From Lanius collurio (Eukaryota; Chordata; Aves; Passeriformes; Laniidae), in assembly GCA_020086605.1 (NCBI GenBank), contig JACBWW010000004.1, positions 42,052,535 to 42,116,534 of the forward strand: DNA of 64,000 nucleotides, read 5' to 3'. How positions within the stretch are numbered: position 1 is the first letter of the stretch; each line of letters opens with the position of its first letter. The translations under genes and the position numbers were made by a program. This document shows, one piece after another, positions 47,501-56,541 of this stretch. The notes under the pieces are model-generated. The model worked only from the letters and a program-made list of their open reading frames with translations. It had not been told where the DNA came from and searched no databases.

Positions 47501-48796
47501 AACGTAAGAAAATAAACATCTTGGAGCTAATTCAGACTCTTGTGGAAGAGTGATAAGAAAACATAGGATGTACTGGGAACAGGAAGACATTTTCACAGTC
47601 ATGGATTTTAGCTGCAGCTGTTACAGGTCAGATGATGTGATATTATAAATTAAAACAAGGAGGTCACACGTGTGGGTTGGAAATGGACGTGAACAAAGAC
47701 ACGTTCAGCAGCATTAGCAGTGAAGGGTAATGAGAACATCATTTTCTTAGGATATCGTGGCCGGAGACATCGTGAGTAAAAGAAGCCTTTGGGAACAGAA
47801 GGGGAGTCCCAAGCCTGAGAACAGTATCAAGGTGAGTTAGTGTCTGTGGGTGTGAGAGCCCTTGCTCTGCTGAGAAGGAAAAGAGCTGTTGGCTGGGTTG
47901 GAAGTATTGAGAAGATGATGTTCTGTAGGGACAAGAGCTGCCAGTACCTATCAATGTTATTGCATACTTCAGAGCTCTTCCTAACAGTGAACTGCTATTG
48001 ATTCAGCTCTAGTGAAAATGGGGGCAAAATTACTTTTCTATCCAGTCATTCTGAAAGCTCTCTTGAATAGCATGTTGTTCTCAGCCCACGAGCTGGGAGT
48101 CCCAGCCTTCTAGGCTCAAATCAAACTGCAAATTTGAGTAATTTTGCTCTTGTTATGCTTTTTAGCACTGAGAGTAAACAAAACGTGCAAAACTAAGTGG
48201 AACTGAACCTAAGACAGTATCACTTGCAGATGGATCTGGGGTTTTGTGGGAATGTTTGTGGAAATGTCTTCTAAAATGCAGCAAGCAGCTATTGCTCAAA
48301 CTGTCCAGACTGGAAGAGGAAGAGCAAAGTATCTTGTCAGTTCCTGTGTTGAAACTGCCAGTATCTGGTGAATCACATGGTCTCTTGCCATGGATGAAAA
48401 CAACCCTGGCTTGGGGGTCTGGGCTCTTACATGAGCCCTCCCTCACAATGCCTGCAATGCATCTTCTTTCCTATTGCATATCCTGTTCTGCTTGTGTTAC
48501 CTTGTGCTTATAGAAAGTGGTGATGGATCTGTGCTGAGTGTTTGTGTGAAGGGGGTGGGAAGGGAGTACAGAACAGGCTATCTCCAGGCCCCCTGGGATT
48601 AAAGGCGACTGTATTGTGTGCTCCTCTGGCTTCAGTTACTTGATTTTGACTGCCTATTTAACAGAGAAAAATGCTCACTTTGGCTCTTCCTTTGTCTCCT
48701 GTTCAGTCCACTCCTTCTGGCAAAAAGTATAAGTTTGTTGCAACAGGCCATGGCCAGTACAAGAAGGTGTTGATAGATGATGCTACAGAGCAATAG
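23404..48796 (+). CDS. LSP1: Lymphocyte-specific protein 1 (S37-type isoform, 10 or 11 coding exons)
   Basis: This is an F-actin-binding phosphoprotein of the caldesmon/LSP1 family, found on the cortical cytoskeleton of leukocytes and, in the S37 form, of mesenchymal cells. It acts in motility, adhesion and podosomes. Exons are 23404-23462, 36096-36248, 38407-38496, 41717-41900, 42863-42994, optional 44944-45060, 46164-46207, 46380-46461, 46827-46967, 47751-47831 and 48707-48796, all GT-AG and in phase. The product is 351 aa, or 390 aa with the optional exon. The N-terminus MTSAILRRNSSKQGLQNLIR matches mammalian S37. Residues 21-162 are acidic and highly charged (TAQWSVEDEEEA, DEGFSDWSQ). The C-terminal half carries the conserved actin-binding blocks DRTESLNRSI, KIDDRLEQYTQAIE, STKSLWETGEV, DIVAGD, SLWEQKG and STPSGKKYKFVATGHG. 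The frame is intact. Confidence 0.94.
23463..36095 (+). other. LSP1: LSP1 intron 1 (12.6 kb), no nested gene seen
   Basis: The frames here (the longest near 195-205 codons at 24330-24917 and 31676-32293) have no recognisable domains. One site cluster near 26476-26504 is listed separately. An A-rich tract lies at about 34047-34069. Confidence 0.5.
26476..26504 (+). promoter_or_regulatory. MEF2, GATA and E-box cluster in LSP1 intron 1
   Basis: CTATAAATAA (26476-26485, full MEF2 consensus), AGATAG (26485-26490, GATA) and CACCTG (26499-26504, E-box) lie within 29 bases, in an AT-rich island at about 26380-26620 surrounded by GC-richer intron. This is a candidate muscle or mesenchymal enhancer, inferred from motifs only. 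Confidence 0.25.
36096..36248 (+). CDS. LSP1: LSP1 exon 2 (shared by both first exons)
   Basis: The exon has 153 bases. The acceptor CTTCTGGCTTGGCAG ends at 36095 and the donor GTAAGA starts at 36249. It begins by completing Arg, then reads LTAQWSVEDEEEAARER and a strongly charged stretch of RRRRERE type, and ends SAALAQEN. Mammalian LSP1 has the same TAQW-(S)VEDEEEA block. Confidence 0.95.
38407..38496 (+). CDS. LSP1: LSP1 exon 3
   Basis: The exon has 90 bases reading YDFKPSGTSELEEDEG and then FSDWSQKLEQRKQ. The DEGF(S/G)DWSQ block is conserved with mammalian LSP1. The acceptor CTGTGTTTCAG ends at 38406 and the donor GTGGGT starts at 38497. Phase 2 at both ends. Confidence 0.95.
38497..41716 (+). 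other. LSP1: LSP1 intron 3 with one CR1 fragment
   Basis: Apart from the CR1 tail at 39160-39345 no feature is seen. The frames in this intron are short. Confidence 0.5.
39160..39345 (+). repeat. CR1 LINE 3'-end fragment
   Basis: The sequence follows the avian CR1 3' UTR: GAGAGGTGGTG, CCCTGGAAACATTCAA, a GGTTGGACAGGGCTCTGAG-type segment, CTAGATGACCTTTAAAGG, CCAACCC and a terminal CTCTATGACTG remnant of the 8-mer tail. It is truncated at the 5' end and carries small internal gaps, so it is an old copy. Confidence 0.88.
41717..41900 (+). CDS. LSP1: LSP1 exon 4, glutamate-rich
   Basis: The exon has 184 bases. The acceptor CCCCCACCTCTAG ends at 41716 and the donor GTGGGA starts at 41901. It begins SPRQSYEEEDSGVREAEVK and ends in a Glu/Gln-rich run (EEEEAQEQEEGEQAEQE). 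Its position matches the YEKEDSDEVH segment of human LSP1. It is probably disordered or helical and highly charged. Confidence 0.92.
42863..42994 (+). CDS. LSP1: LSP1 exon 5, with basic cluster
   Basis: The exon has 44 codons, phase 0 at both ends. The acceptor TTTTGTGCACTCAG ends at 42862 and the donor GTTTGT starts at 42995. It starts EKKRRRNDGEKEEETPEKRQK, two basic clusters 10-12 residues apart, then PSVASLEEEELCSDHTAVCSTK. The second half aligns by pattern with the PSPLVLEGTIEQSSPPLSPTTK segment that precedes DRTESLNRS in human LSP1. Confidence 0.88.
42995..44943 (+). other. LSP1: LSP1 intron 5, nothing seen
   Basis: This is an AT-richer intron with short T runs (about 43624-43633 and 43730-43738). 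No other feature is seen. Confidence 0.5.
44944..45060 (+). CDS. LSP1: Candidate LSP1 cassette exon
   Basis: A strong acceptor (GATTCCTCTTTCAG, ends 44943) and donor (GTGAGC, starts 45061) enclose exactly 39 open codons, phase 0 on both sides: VGAVPREVPACPSMS and then KVVSPASEVMAQRQAAAPAAPSKG. Being symmetrical, it can be skipped or included without a frame change. The mammalian protein has no obvious counterpart, since the preceding exon already matches the segment before DRTES. It may be a bird-specific or alternatively used Ala/Pro/Ser-rich exon, or a chance pair of splice sites. Confidence 0.45.
46164..46207 (+). CDS. LSP1: LSP1 exon 7 (DRTESLNRS block)
   Basis: The exon has 44 bases reading ITDRTESLNRSIQK plus two bases. 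The acceptor CTCCTCCATTCAG ends at 46163 and the donor GTATTT starts at 46208. The block is almost invariant in LSP1 and related caldesmon-family C-termini. Confidence 0.95.
46380..46461 (+). CDS. LSP1: LSP1 exon 8
   Basis: The exon has 82 bases reading SNSIKKSQPPLPVSKIDD and then RLEQYTQAIE. The acceptor TCTGTTCTGCAG ends at 46379 and the donor GTGGGT starts at 46462. It joins the previous exon in phase 2 and ends in phase 0. Confidence 0.95.
46827..46967 (+). CDS. LSP1: LSP1 exon 9 (kinase-site exon)
   Basis: The exon has 47 codons. VRQSSLDLP occupies the place of the RQASIELP site that MAPKAP kinase 2 phosphorylates in mammalian LSP1, keeping Arg at -3 of the serine. STKSLWETGEV follows, a conserved actin-binding block, and the exon ends SACK. 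The acceptor TTTATTTTCCAG ends at 46826 and the donor GTATGG starts at 46968. Confidence 0.95.
47751..47831 (+). CDS. LSP1: LSP1 exon 10
   Basis: The exon has 27 codons: DIVAGDIVSKRSLWEQKGS and then PKPENSIK. The acceptor CATTTTCTTAG ends at 47750 and the donor GTGAGT starts at 47832. SLWEQKG is the hallmark caldesmon/LSP1 motif. Confidence 0.95.
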
Positions 48797-48821
48797 TATG
48801 TCTGGAGAACTCATTAACCAG
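48707..48821 (+). CDS. LSP1: LSP1 last coding exon and start of 3' UTR
   Basis: The coding part 48707-48796 has 29 codons plus TAG: STPSGKKYKFVATGHGQYKK and then VLIDDATEQ. The acceptor TCTCCTGTTCAG ends at 48706. Only 25 bases after the stop a strong donor, AG|GTAGGT, starts at 48822, and no AATAAA is seen in the next kilobases. The 3' UTR is therefore probably spliced. Confidence 0.92.
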
Positions 48822-51800
48822 GTAGGTGGGATATGACTCTGCACTGTGTATCAAAATCCTGGGCTGTTCTGGCAGGATGCTGGGGTTGTTTCTGCTAGCA
48901 GCACTTTAGGTGTGTTGGAAGGTGCTGTGTGGGAACAGCTGGAGCCTTGCTTCTGGGCCTGACTCTCTGGGCTGGAAAGGAGTGGGTACCCAGCAGGGGT
49001 TTGATCTGGTCTCTGCCTTTCTGATGCTGCTAGGAAGCAGCATACCTCTGTTAGTTTGATCTGCAGGGCAAGTCCCTGAGCTGCTGCTGTTGGGGTGAAG
49101 ATGTGTTTGCCTAGCTCAAAGGAACAGTCTCTTCTGCTGTCTTTCCTTATGCTCTTTTAAATTACAAGGAGGAGATAGCTGGAGGTCATTCTGGCTGAGT
49201 GTGGGGGCTGATGCACTTCTGAAATTCAAATGTTTCTGGGGTTTAATTCCCAGATTTATTGAATTAATCAGGGAGAAAACTTCTAATTACTTCAGTAACC
49301 TCTTGGAACCGTCTATAATAAGGTTGTAGCAGGAAGGATGAGAACATCTGCTGTACTGGGTAGACCAACAGAGCAGAAAGGACTGTTCTCTGATGTGCAG
49401 CAAGGGGAAGGCAGAGCGGGGTTGCTGTCTGTGTGCTCTCTTGGAATGGTCTTTGGATCTCATGCTCCTATTTTGTTTATGCTCATAGATATCCTGGTGT
49501 TATCTTGAGTGGATGATAGTCGAGGGTTGTGGCAATAAGAAGGAATGGCATAGAGGGAGGTGATAACTGGTTGGATCCAACTGGGCAGCATCTGGCACAA
49601 TGAGTGGAAAGGAAGTTGAGGGTGAAAACAAGCTCATTCTCTTTTTTCCTACTATAAAAAAGAAGCTTTATTTCATTGCCAAGGTTAAAATAGCTCTGCC
49701 TGCTACAAAGCACCTTTTGTTTCTGAATTCTTCTGGGGCCTGTGTTTCTTCTTTCCCCTCCCCCCCACCCTTAAGGAGCTGGCTTCTGAGTGTTTTGTAT
49801 TGTTTTGTTTGTTTAGGCTTGTTTTTTTCCTTTTGTAGTGCCTATTTAGAGAAGATGCCCTTTTGAATGCTGCTTGGAGATGGACAGCAGTACAAGCCCA
49901 AGACTTCCCACAGCTATGTTTTTAGCCCACAGAACTTGTATCCTCAACTTGCTCCTCTGCCTGTCACTTTGAGAAACCTATTATAAGGTCTCCCCTTTGC
50001 TCAATTTCCTCTTTTTCCTGAAGTCTGTTTCGGTGCACCAGGTGGGAACCTACTGAGCTTCAGTTTTCTACAGCAGACAGGTTTTGTTAGGTTGTCGGCA
50101 GGTTTTGTTTGCCCTATCTGAGTTTCTCTAAGCAGCTCAAACGAAAGTGCCTTTGGCTCTCATCTTTGTCCGGCATTCCAGGCAGCCATAGCACAGTGCT
50201 GTTGCCCTATGGGTTTTTTCACATGGAGGGATCGAGTTTTGGTTTTTTTTTTTTACTTTGAATAGCAAAATGGCTGTGACACCTGAGGGAGCTTGGCTTG
50301 TTTCTGTTCTTCGGTTCTTTGCTGTCTCTTTTGTATGCTGTGAGCTCCCTGCTCCCCAGCTCTTCCTCACATCTGAACTACACGCATCCTTTTTCCCCTG
50401 CTACTGGATCACTTCCATAGTCTTTTTGTTCCCAAATCCTTCTGGCTCACCTCTGTCACTTGCGTTACACCACCTTATCAGCTTTCTAGCTGCTTAAACA
50501 CAGGTGTGGTTTTCTCTCCTCCCTTCCTGAGCTGCAGGACCTCACTGCAGGCTGTGGAGCAAGGATTTTTCTCTAAATGTCAATTTAGGGTCTTAGCAAC
50601 TGCCTGATGCTGTTTGACATTGAAAAATAACCAAACTCTGTGCCCAGTAGCATTCCCCTTCTCTGGCTCAGCACAGCAGCTCAGGCTGGAACACACTGAA
50701 ATGCCTTCCAGTGCACAGTCATTGGTGGAAATCTATTTCCTACAGGGATATGTCCTCCTCTTTGTGATACTGATGTCAGGATCTGTCTCTGCAGGACTTG
50801 CCATTCTTGCTGTGCACCTCTGCCCTTTGCTTTTGGGGCAAAAGGGCTAAACCGTGCACCCAGACCTGCCTTCCTCTGTCTCCTTCCTTCTGCTTATGGG
50901 AATTGCTCTCCTCAGTGGCATTTCTCCATCCTTCATCCATGTGTAGTGGGGCTGGGGTGTGGATGCAGCCTCATTGGAAGCCTAGCAGATGCAAAACCTA
51001 AGCCTTAGGTGAGAGTTGGTGATTTGCTCTGAATGGTTGTCCTTGCTGCAGGACAAAAGCTGTTTTAATGCACAAGTGCTTCTTAAACTACCTTCTCTGG
51101 TCAGATTTCCCTTAGTCTTCCAAATGTAATCGATGTTGGTTGTTCTGCTTCTTGCCAGTACAGTGGCACTTGTGCATACAGGCCTTTGTGCAGAGGCATC
51201 CATCTGGCTGTGCTGCAGCAGGGTGCCATTTATCACTCTCTGGTAAGGTTGCCTTTATCTACATTACGTGTTTTACACTGCACTCTTTAAATTTTTATGT
51301 TTGTGCTGCTGCGTGGATCTTTCTCTATAGCCTTCTCTTGCAGCAATGTTAAATTATCCTGCAGAGGCTTACCTAGGATCCACTTGTGGTTACTGGCACA
51401 CTTCTAACCTCTTCTTATATTTTCTTTGAAAACTGGAGGTTTGAAGAAATCCCCACTGTAGATAATTGGGTTATTCTTCCTACTCATTTTTTGCCCTTTG
51501 GGTACGGAAGGGGTTACAAAATAGAGATAAGGCTGGCAAAGTGAAAACTTAAGGTTTGTTAACTGAACTGCTCTTACAGCATCACTGCAAAATAGGAAAA
51601 CTTCAAAAAAGGCAAAAAGGGGCTCTGTGCTTTGTTTCTAAGTCAGCTCGCAGTTTGGCTTGAGGAAATATTGGTCAGTTCCATATCCTCTGCACATGAA
51701 AAAGGAAACTGTACACAGCTCTTTATACTCTATTTGGACTAAACATAGCAATCTTATATTAGCTGTATAGGAACCCCGGCATATGACCACGTCCCTTGGG

Positions 51801-52690
51801 AAACAGAAATAACTGAGCTCCCAGCTTTCGTGCTCACAGGCCTGCTGGCCAGCGTGACTGTAATACTGGAAAGAACAGCTGTCCCTGTGGATGGGCAGAG
51901 TTGGGGATTTTCCTTTAAATACCCTTTTTTCAGACATCGGGGGCAAGCAAGTATGCAACTGTCCTGATGTTCACTCTGAAGATGAGACTACATGTAGTAA
52001 GCAGAACCCCTCAGAAACCAGCACCTTGTTAAATACAGCGTTGGATACCCACAAGCTAAAGCAGGGTCTTGGTTATCATGGAAACATTAACCATCAGCTG
52101 TTGTGGAGAATACATAACAGAAGTTGACTAGTGAAACAAAATTATTCTTCTGTGCATTATTATATTTAGTAGACTGGCCTAGGAGGATGTCAAATGATGC
52201 CTGTTTTGTTAGGCAGAGGAACTGCTTGGTGAGAGCAGGATGTCTGTCTCATCTGTGCCTTGGGTGAAAGGATGAGTTTCCATTTTGTTCTCAGCAAATG
52301 GGTGTGGGTATGCTTTCAGTAGAGGAGATAAAGAGATTATATGTATCCGCTTCGGGTTTGGTGTCTAAGACTCTCTAGAGATGTGGAGCAACCCAGATTC
52401 CTTCCTCTCATCTGCAGCTGCTGCCGTTTCTAGGATCTATCTCTTGGATAAATGCAACAAAAAAATTCAGATTCCATCACCCTCCTCTAAACTGATCTTT
52501 CTTTCTGTAGGCAACTTGTGCTTTTCATTGTGTGCCTCCCTTTCCTTCACCCTGTTATGGTGTCCAGTGATTGTTGTTGACTCTTTTTGAAATAGGTTCA
52601 TGTTTGTTTTCCTGTGACCTGTGGAAGTGGTAGTTATGCATTTAAGCTTTTAAACATACGGAGAGTAACCCTTAAACCTGCAGCATAAGG
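48822..52690 (+). other. Presumed LSP1 3' UTR intron, gene-free part
   Basis: No coding exon or repeat was recognised. The frames are short. This stretch ends where the PRR33 3' UTR begins on the opposite strand. Confidence 0.4.
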
Positions 52691-52708
52691 CTGCTGGCTT
52701 GGAGGGGT

Positions 52709-52714
52709 TTTATT
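52709..52714 (-). terminator. PRR33: PRR33 polyadenylation signal
   Basis: TTTATT on the + strand reads AATAAA on the - strand, about 104 bases after the PRR33 stop codon. This implies a short 3' UTR ending near 52690. Confidence 0.6.
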
Positions 52715-52817
52715 TAATTTCCTTTTTTCCCTTACACTTGGCTCCACTGGGCAGTAAACCTGGTCATAGGTGCCCTCTTGCTTGGTGCCCTGGTAGGAAC
52801 CTCGAGGCCGCCTGGCT

Positions 52818-54422
52818 TCAGTTGACTGACCATCCTGATGCTGTCCTGTTAAAGCTCTTGGTGGGCTCCTCGGCCGCTTTGGGTCGGAAGCGGCTCACCT
52901 CAAACACAGTGCTGATCTTTGTCATGGGTTTGGCAGCCAGTTCCTTCAGTTTCCGGGCATCAAAACGTGGCTTGTGTAGAAGGATGGGTAGGCGGCGGGG
53001 AAGAAAGACTCTTTCTTCCTTCTGTGGCTTCTTCTCTTCCGCTTGCTGCTTCCTCTCCTTAGTGAGTGTCATCTGGTATAAAATGGCATCCCACATTCTC
53101 ATGGCTTTTGATTTGACCAGCATGCAGTCTTGCTTGATGACTGCTTGAGCCGTGTTCTCTTTATTCCCTTCCTCCTGTTCCATCTTTTCTGGCTTGGGCT
53201 CTGGGAAGTTGGTTGCTTCTGGCTGCACCATCAGGTGCTTCCTGAGGCGATGCCAGCCACTGGCACTGGTTCCAGGAGGTCTTGCTGCTTCTCCTGATGA
53301 TGATGCTGGCTCAGCCTTGGGAGGGCAGCTGGTGCTGGGTAAGCTGGGGGTCAGCTGGAGTTCAGTGCTCTGTTCTGCCTTGGTGTCTGTGGAGGTGGAC
53401 CCAGTACCATCAGTTTGTGCTGGAGTTGCTGGGTGTGCTTGCCTCCAGGGAGCACTGGATGTTGATGATTTTAACATGTCTTTGTCTTTCTTGGGTAATT
53501 CAGGAGCTGTCTCTGATCCAGATATTTTGGTGTCACTTCCATGGGTTGTAGGCTTATTGGTGTGGGCATCAGAGGTGCTGGGCTTCTCAGTAGGAACAGG
53601 CTCGGGAGCTTGATCAGAAGGCTCTGTCTCTGCAGCAGGAAGGAGGGGAGGTTCCAGCAAGGGGGGAGTGTCTTTGCTGTCTTTAAGTGAGGTGGATGTC
53701 TGCTCTGGAGATGGTTCAGAGCTGCTTGTTTGAGGTGCTGGGGAAGTAGGCCTTTTGTCTTCGTGGCTGACAGTTCCTTGGGTCTGGTTTGGTGTGGGAG
53801 TCTTAGCCCTGGGTGGCTTGACACTGTGGAAATAAGTGTTCACCTTGGTGGCATAGGTAATATCGGGTGCCCTTTCTTTACTGGGTGTACTGGAAGAAAG
53901 CTGGGGGAAAACAGATACTGAAGGGTCGAATGGAGAGGGGAGGTGGGAGCCCATGCCTTCAGGCTGCTGTGGAGTCTCAGGAGGTCCTGGCTTCTGTAGC
54001 AGGGGCATGGCCGAGGAGGTTGTGAGCTTGACATGTTCAGCAATGCGCCGCTGCTCGGTGACCTTCAGTGCGAAAGGCTTCCCCTTTCGGAAGGGGGAGG
54101 GGGCGCGCTGGTTGACGGGCCTGATGGAGAGGTGGGTTGGCACGGGGGCAAAGGGGGATGCTGTGGTTTCAGGGGCCTCTGCTGGGGCAGCGCTCTCAGC
54201 ACACTCTTGGTCGGGGCTGGCTTCGTTCACTGGCGAAAGGCTGGAGCGGAATGCTTTGCCCTGCTCTGAGGTGAGGATGGCATTCTTCCTGGCTGCCTTC
54301 TTCAGCAGCCGCTGCAGCCGCAGGTTGTCCTTTCCGGGCTTTGGGAGGGTGGGAGGGGGAGAAAGGGGGTGGTGGATGGGAGCAGGCTGGGTGGAGGATG
54401 ATACTGTTATCAGCATTGTCAT
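52818..54422 (-). CDS. PRR33: Proline-rich protein 33 (single coding exon, 534 aa)
   Basis: This is the longest intact frame in the window, 534 aa from ATG 54422 to TGA 52818-52820. A splice acceptor (TTTTCTTGCAG, ending at 54426 on the - strand) lies three bases before the ATG, so at least one 5' UTR exon lies at higher coordinates. The next ATG (54416) would give MLITVSS. Recognisable parts are LPKPGKDNLRLQRLLKKAARKNA (about residues 26-48); a proline-rich SPFAPVPTHLSIRPVNQRAPSPF block; a long Ser/Thr/Pro/Glu-rich, probably disordered middle; and a basic C-terminus with MRMWDAILYQMTLTKE and KPRFDARKLKELA. The first and last blocks are typical of the PRR33 family (human C11orf89). Its place downstream of LSP1 in opposite orientation agrees with human 11p15.5. 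The molecular function is not established. Confidence 0.88.
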   Translation of the reverse strand: MTMLITVSSSTQPAPIHHPLSPPPTLPKPGKDNLRLQRLLKKAARKNAILTSEQGKAFRSSLSPVNEASPDQECAESAAPAEAPETTASPFAPVPTHLSIRPVNQRAPSPFRKGKPFALKVTEQRRIAEHVKLTTSSAMPLLQKPGPPETPQQPEGMGSHLPSPFDPSVSVFPQLSSSTPSKERAPDITYATKVNTYFHSVKPPRAKTPTPNQTQGTVSHEDKRPTSPAPQTSSSEPSPEQTSTSLKDSKDTPPLLEPPLLPAAETEPSDQAPEPVPTEKPSTSDAHTNKPTTHGSDTKISGSETAPELPKKDKDMLKSSTSSAPWRQAHPATPAQTDGTGSTSTDTKAEQSTELQLTPSLPSTSCPPKAEPASSSGEAARPPGTSASGWHRLRKHLMVQPEATNFPEPKPEKMEQEEGNKENTAQAVIKQDCMLVKSKAMRMWDAILYQMTLTKERKQQAEEKKPQKEERVFLPRRLPILLHKPRFDARKLKELAAKPMTKISTVFEVSRFRPKAAEEPTKSFNRTASGWSVN

Positions 54423-54431
54423 TTCCTGCAA

Positions 54432-56035
54432 GAAAAGACCAAGTTTAGAGTTGGCGTGGGCTTAGCCCTGGGCAGGATTCTGAAATATTTATACACAAGA
54501 CCTCCTCTTCCTCTCCCTAAAAGCTATGAATATGGAGTCAATATTGTGGGAGAAGAGCATCAGTCTTGGTTTTGTTATTCTTCTGAGGTAACCTCAGCCG
54601 GTCTTGAGGGTAGGGTGGGTGTGGCAGGACAAGAAATGTCCTGGGGAAAGCTGTATTGCCAAACCTGGAGCCCTTCCGCTCCTGGCATTAGCACAGTAAG
54701 AGCTCCTGGGGACCCCAGATGTTCGTGTCTTGGCAAGTCCTAATGGGATTTGGAAGGAAATGTCAAGGGAAACAAAGTGGGTTTGAAATTTTGAAACTTT
54801 GAAACATCTCCAAAGGCAAAAAGCAGAAATGTTTCATGGCTTTCCAAATTTTGGTTATTAATACTCCAATACAATGTTACATACAACAGAACAGCCATAA
54901 ACTACATGTGTCATTTGAATCAAAGTCAACACTGGCTGATTGATTTCAGCTGGCATGAAGACACCCCTGTGAAATGCAGGGCTTCTCAAAAGCTCTGTTT
55001 ATCAGTGAGGAAGTGCTTTGTCACAGCACTGACGCTGGCTGGTCTCTTCTTGCTGCATGAAGCACAGGGACAACGTTTTCCTCCAAGATAAAACCAAGTT
55101 TTCTCTTTCTCTTGGGAAGCTTTGCCACTGTTGTGCCTTTATCACTCATTCTTGAGCGAAGCAGAAATGGCTTGTGCTCTGGGTCAGGTCTTATCTCCAA
55201 TGGCATCTGCAGCCCTTTGGCCAGCGCTGGGATGCTCCTGCAGGGGTGCGTGGCTGCTTTTCCTGCTCTTTGTCACTAACTCATCACTGCCTCCTTTCTC
55301 GTGAGTGCTGGTCACTGGAGCTTAGTGACCACTGGTCAGCTGAGCACAGTGGAGGTAAGGGTCTGTGTTGGGGATAGAAAGATTAGTCTAGTCTGTTCTC
55401 TCCTTTCTCTTTCTGAGCAAGCTGGGGAGCACCAAACTGCCTCTGACCTGCAATGACTCTGGCAGCCCCAGGAAGGAAATCTGACTCTATCCTGGCTTCT
55501 GCTCAGCACAGAGTTGCTGAGTTTTGCTATGAAATGAGGCATAAATCACTGAGCCCCTTAATCCCTGGTGCTGGATGCAACTGAGCATCCCGAAACAAGG
55601 AAGAGGAGGGCAGGGTGATGTCAGGCTTGCCCAAGGGGGCTGTTTATTTCATGTGCTATGTTCTGTTCCTGGTGGCTCCCAGCCTGCTCTGGTTAATGTG
55701 GGTGTGTAACATGATACCTACTGTGCGGGAAACTATCGTGAATAGAACTCTGAAGAGTGCAAAACAGCTATTTGTGCTTGAGTGCTGCCTTTGGGCTTGC
55801 AGTGCTGCTGTCAGCACTGGGTTGGGAAGGTGATCCATGCCCAGCAAGCAGGTGTTGTGTCTGCCAAAACTGGTTGGGGATGGAGGGAGAAGGACGACTT
55901 TTATTTTTTAAAAGCAGCAGCAGATAAAAGCACTGAAGAAGTGACATGTTGAGCTCAAAAGCTTCAAGGTCAAGCCCTCACCATGGTAGATGAGATGCCC
56001 TCCCGAGCAGAGGCTGTGGTGGGCAGGGTATAGGC
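54432..56035. other. Region upstream of PRR33, no gene read
   Basis: A PRR33 5' UTR exon and promoter must lie at or beyond this region on the - strand but could not be placed with confidence. Frames are short on both strands. Confidence 0.4.
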
Positions 56036-56039
56036 AGTG

Positions 56040-56541
56040 TCTAGCAAGTGGCGCACGCAGTACCAGAAAGACATGGATCTGTTGGAGCAAGTCCTGAGGA
56101 GGACCACAAAAATGATCAGAGGGATGGAACACTTCTATGAGGACAGGCTTGAGAGAGTTAGGGTTGTTCATCCTGGAGAAGAGAAGGCTCTGGGGAGACT
56201 TTATTGTGGCCTTTTAATATGTAAAGGGGGCTCGTAAGAAAGATAGGGAAAGGCATTTAGAAAGGGTGTGTTGCTATAGGACAAAGGGTAAAGCTTTTAA
56301 ACTAAGAGGATAGATTCACACTAGATATAAGGAGGAAGTTTCTTTTTATGATGAGGGTGGTGAAACACTGAAACAGGTTTCCCTGAGAGGTGGTGCATGC
56401 CCTGTCCCTGGAAACTTTCAAGGTCAGGCTGGATGGGGTCTGAGCAGCCTGATTTAGTTGCAGATGTCCTTGCTCATTGCATGGGTGTTGGATTAGATGA
56501 CCTTTAAAGGTCCCATTCAAGCTATTCTATCATTCTATGAT
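56040..56541 (+). repeat. CR1 LINE fragment (ORF2 end plus 3' UTR)
   Basis: The 5' part reads KDMDLLEQVLRRTTKMIRGM, then HFYEDRLERV and HPGEEKALGRLYCGL. This is the C-terminal region typical of the CR1 reverse-transcriptase ORF. The 3' UTR follows (GGAGGAAGTTTCTTTTTATGATGAGGG, GAGAGGTGGTGCATGCCC, CCCTGGAAACTTTCAAGGTCAG, ATTAGATGACCTTTAAAGG) and ends in ATTCTATCATTCTATGAT. It is 5'-truncated and frameshifted, so immobile. Confidence 0.92.

Noticed and set aside
53152..53613. 153-codon + strand frame, and two shorter ones opposite PRR33
   Set aside because: They lie entirely antisense to the intact PRR33 coding exon and arise from its codon bias. No domain or splice signal was seen.
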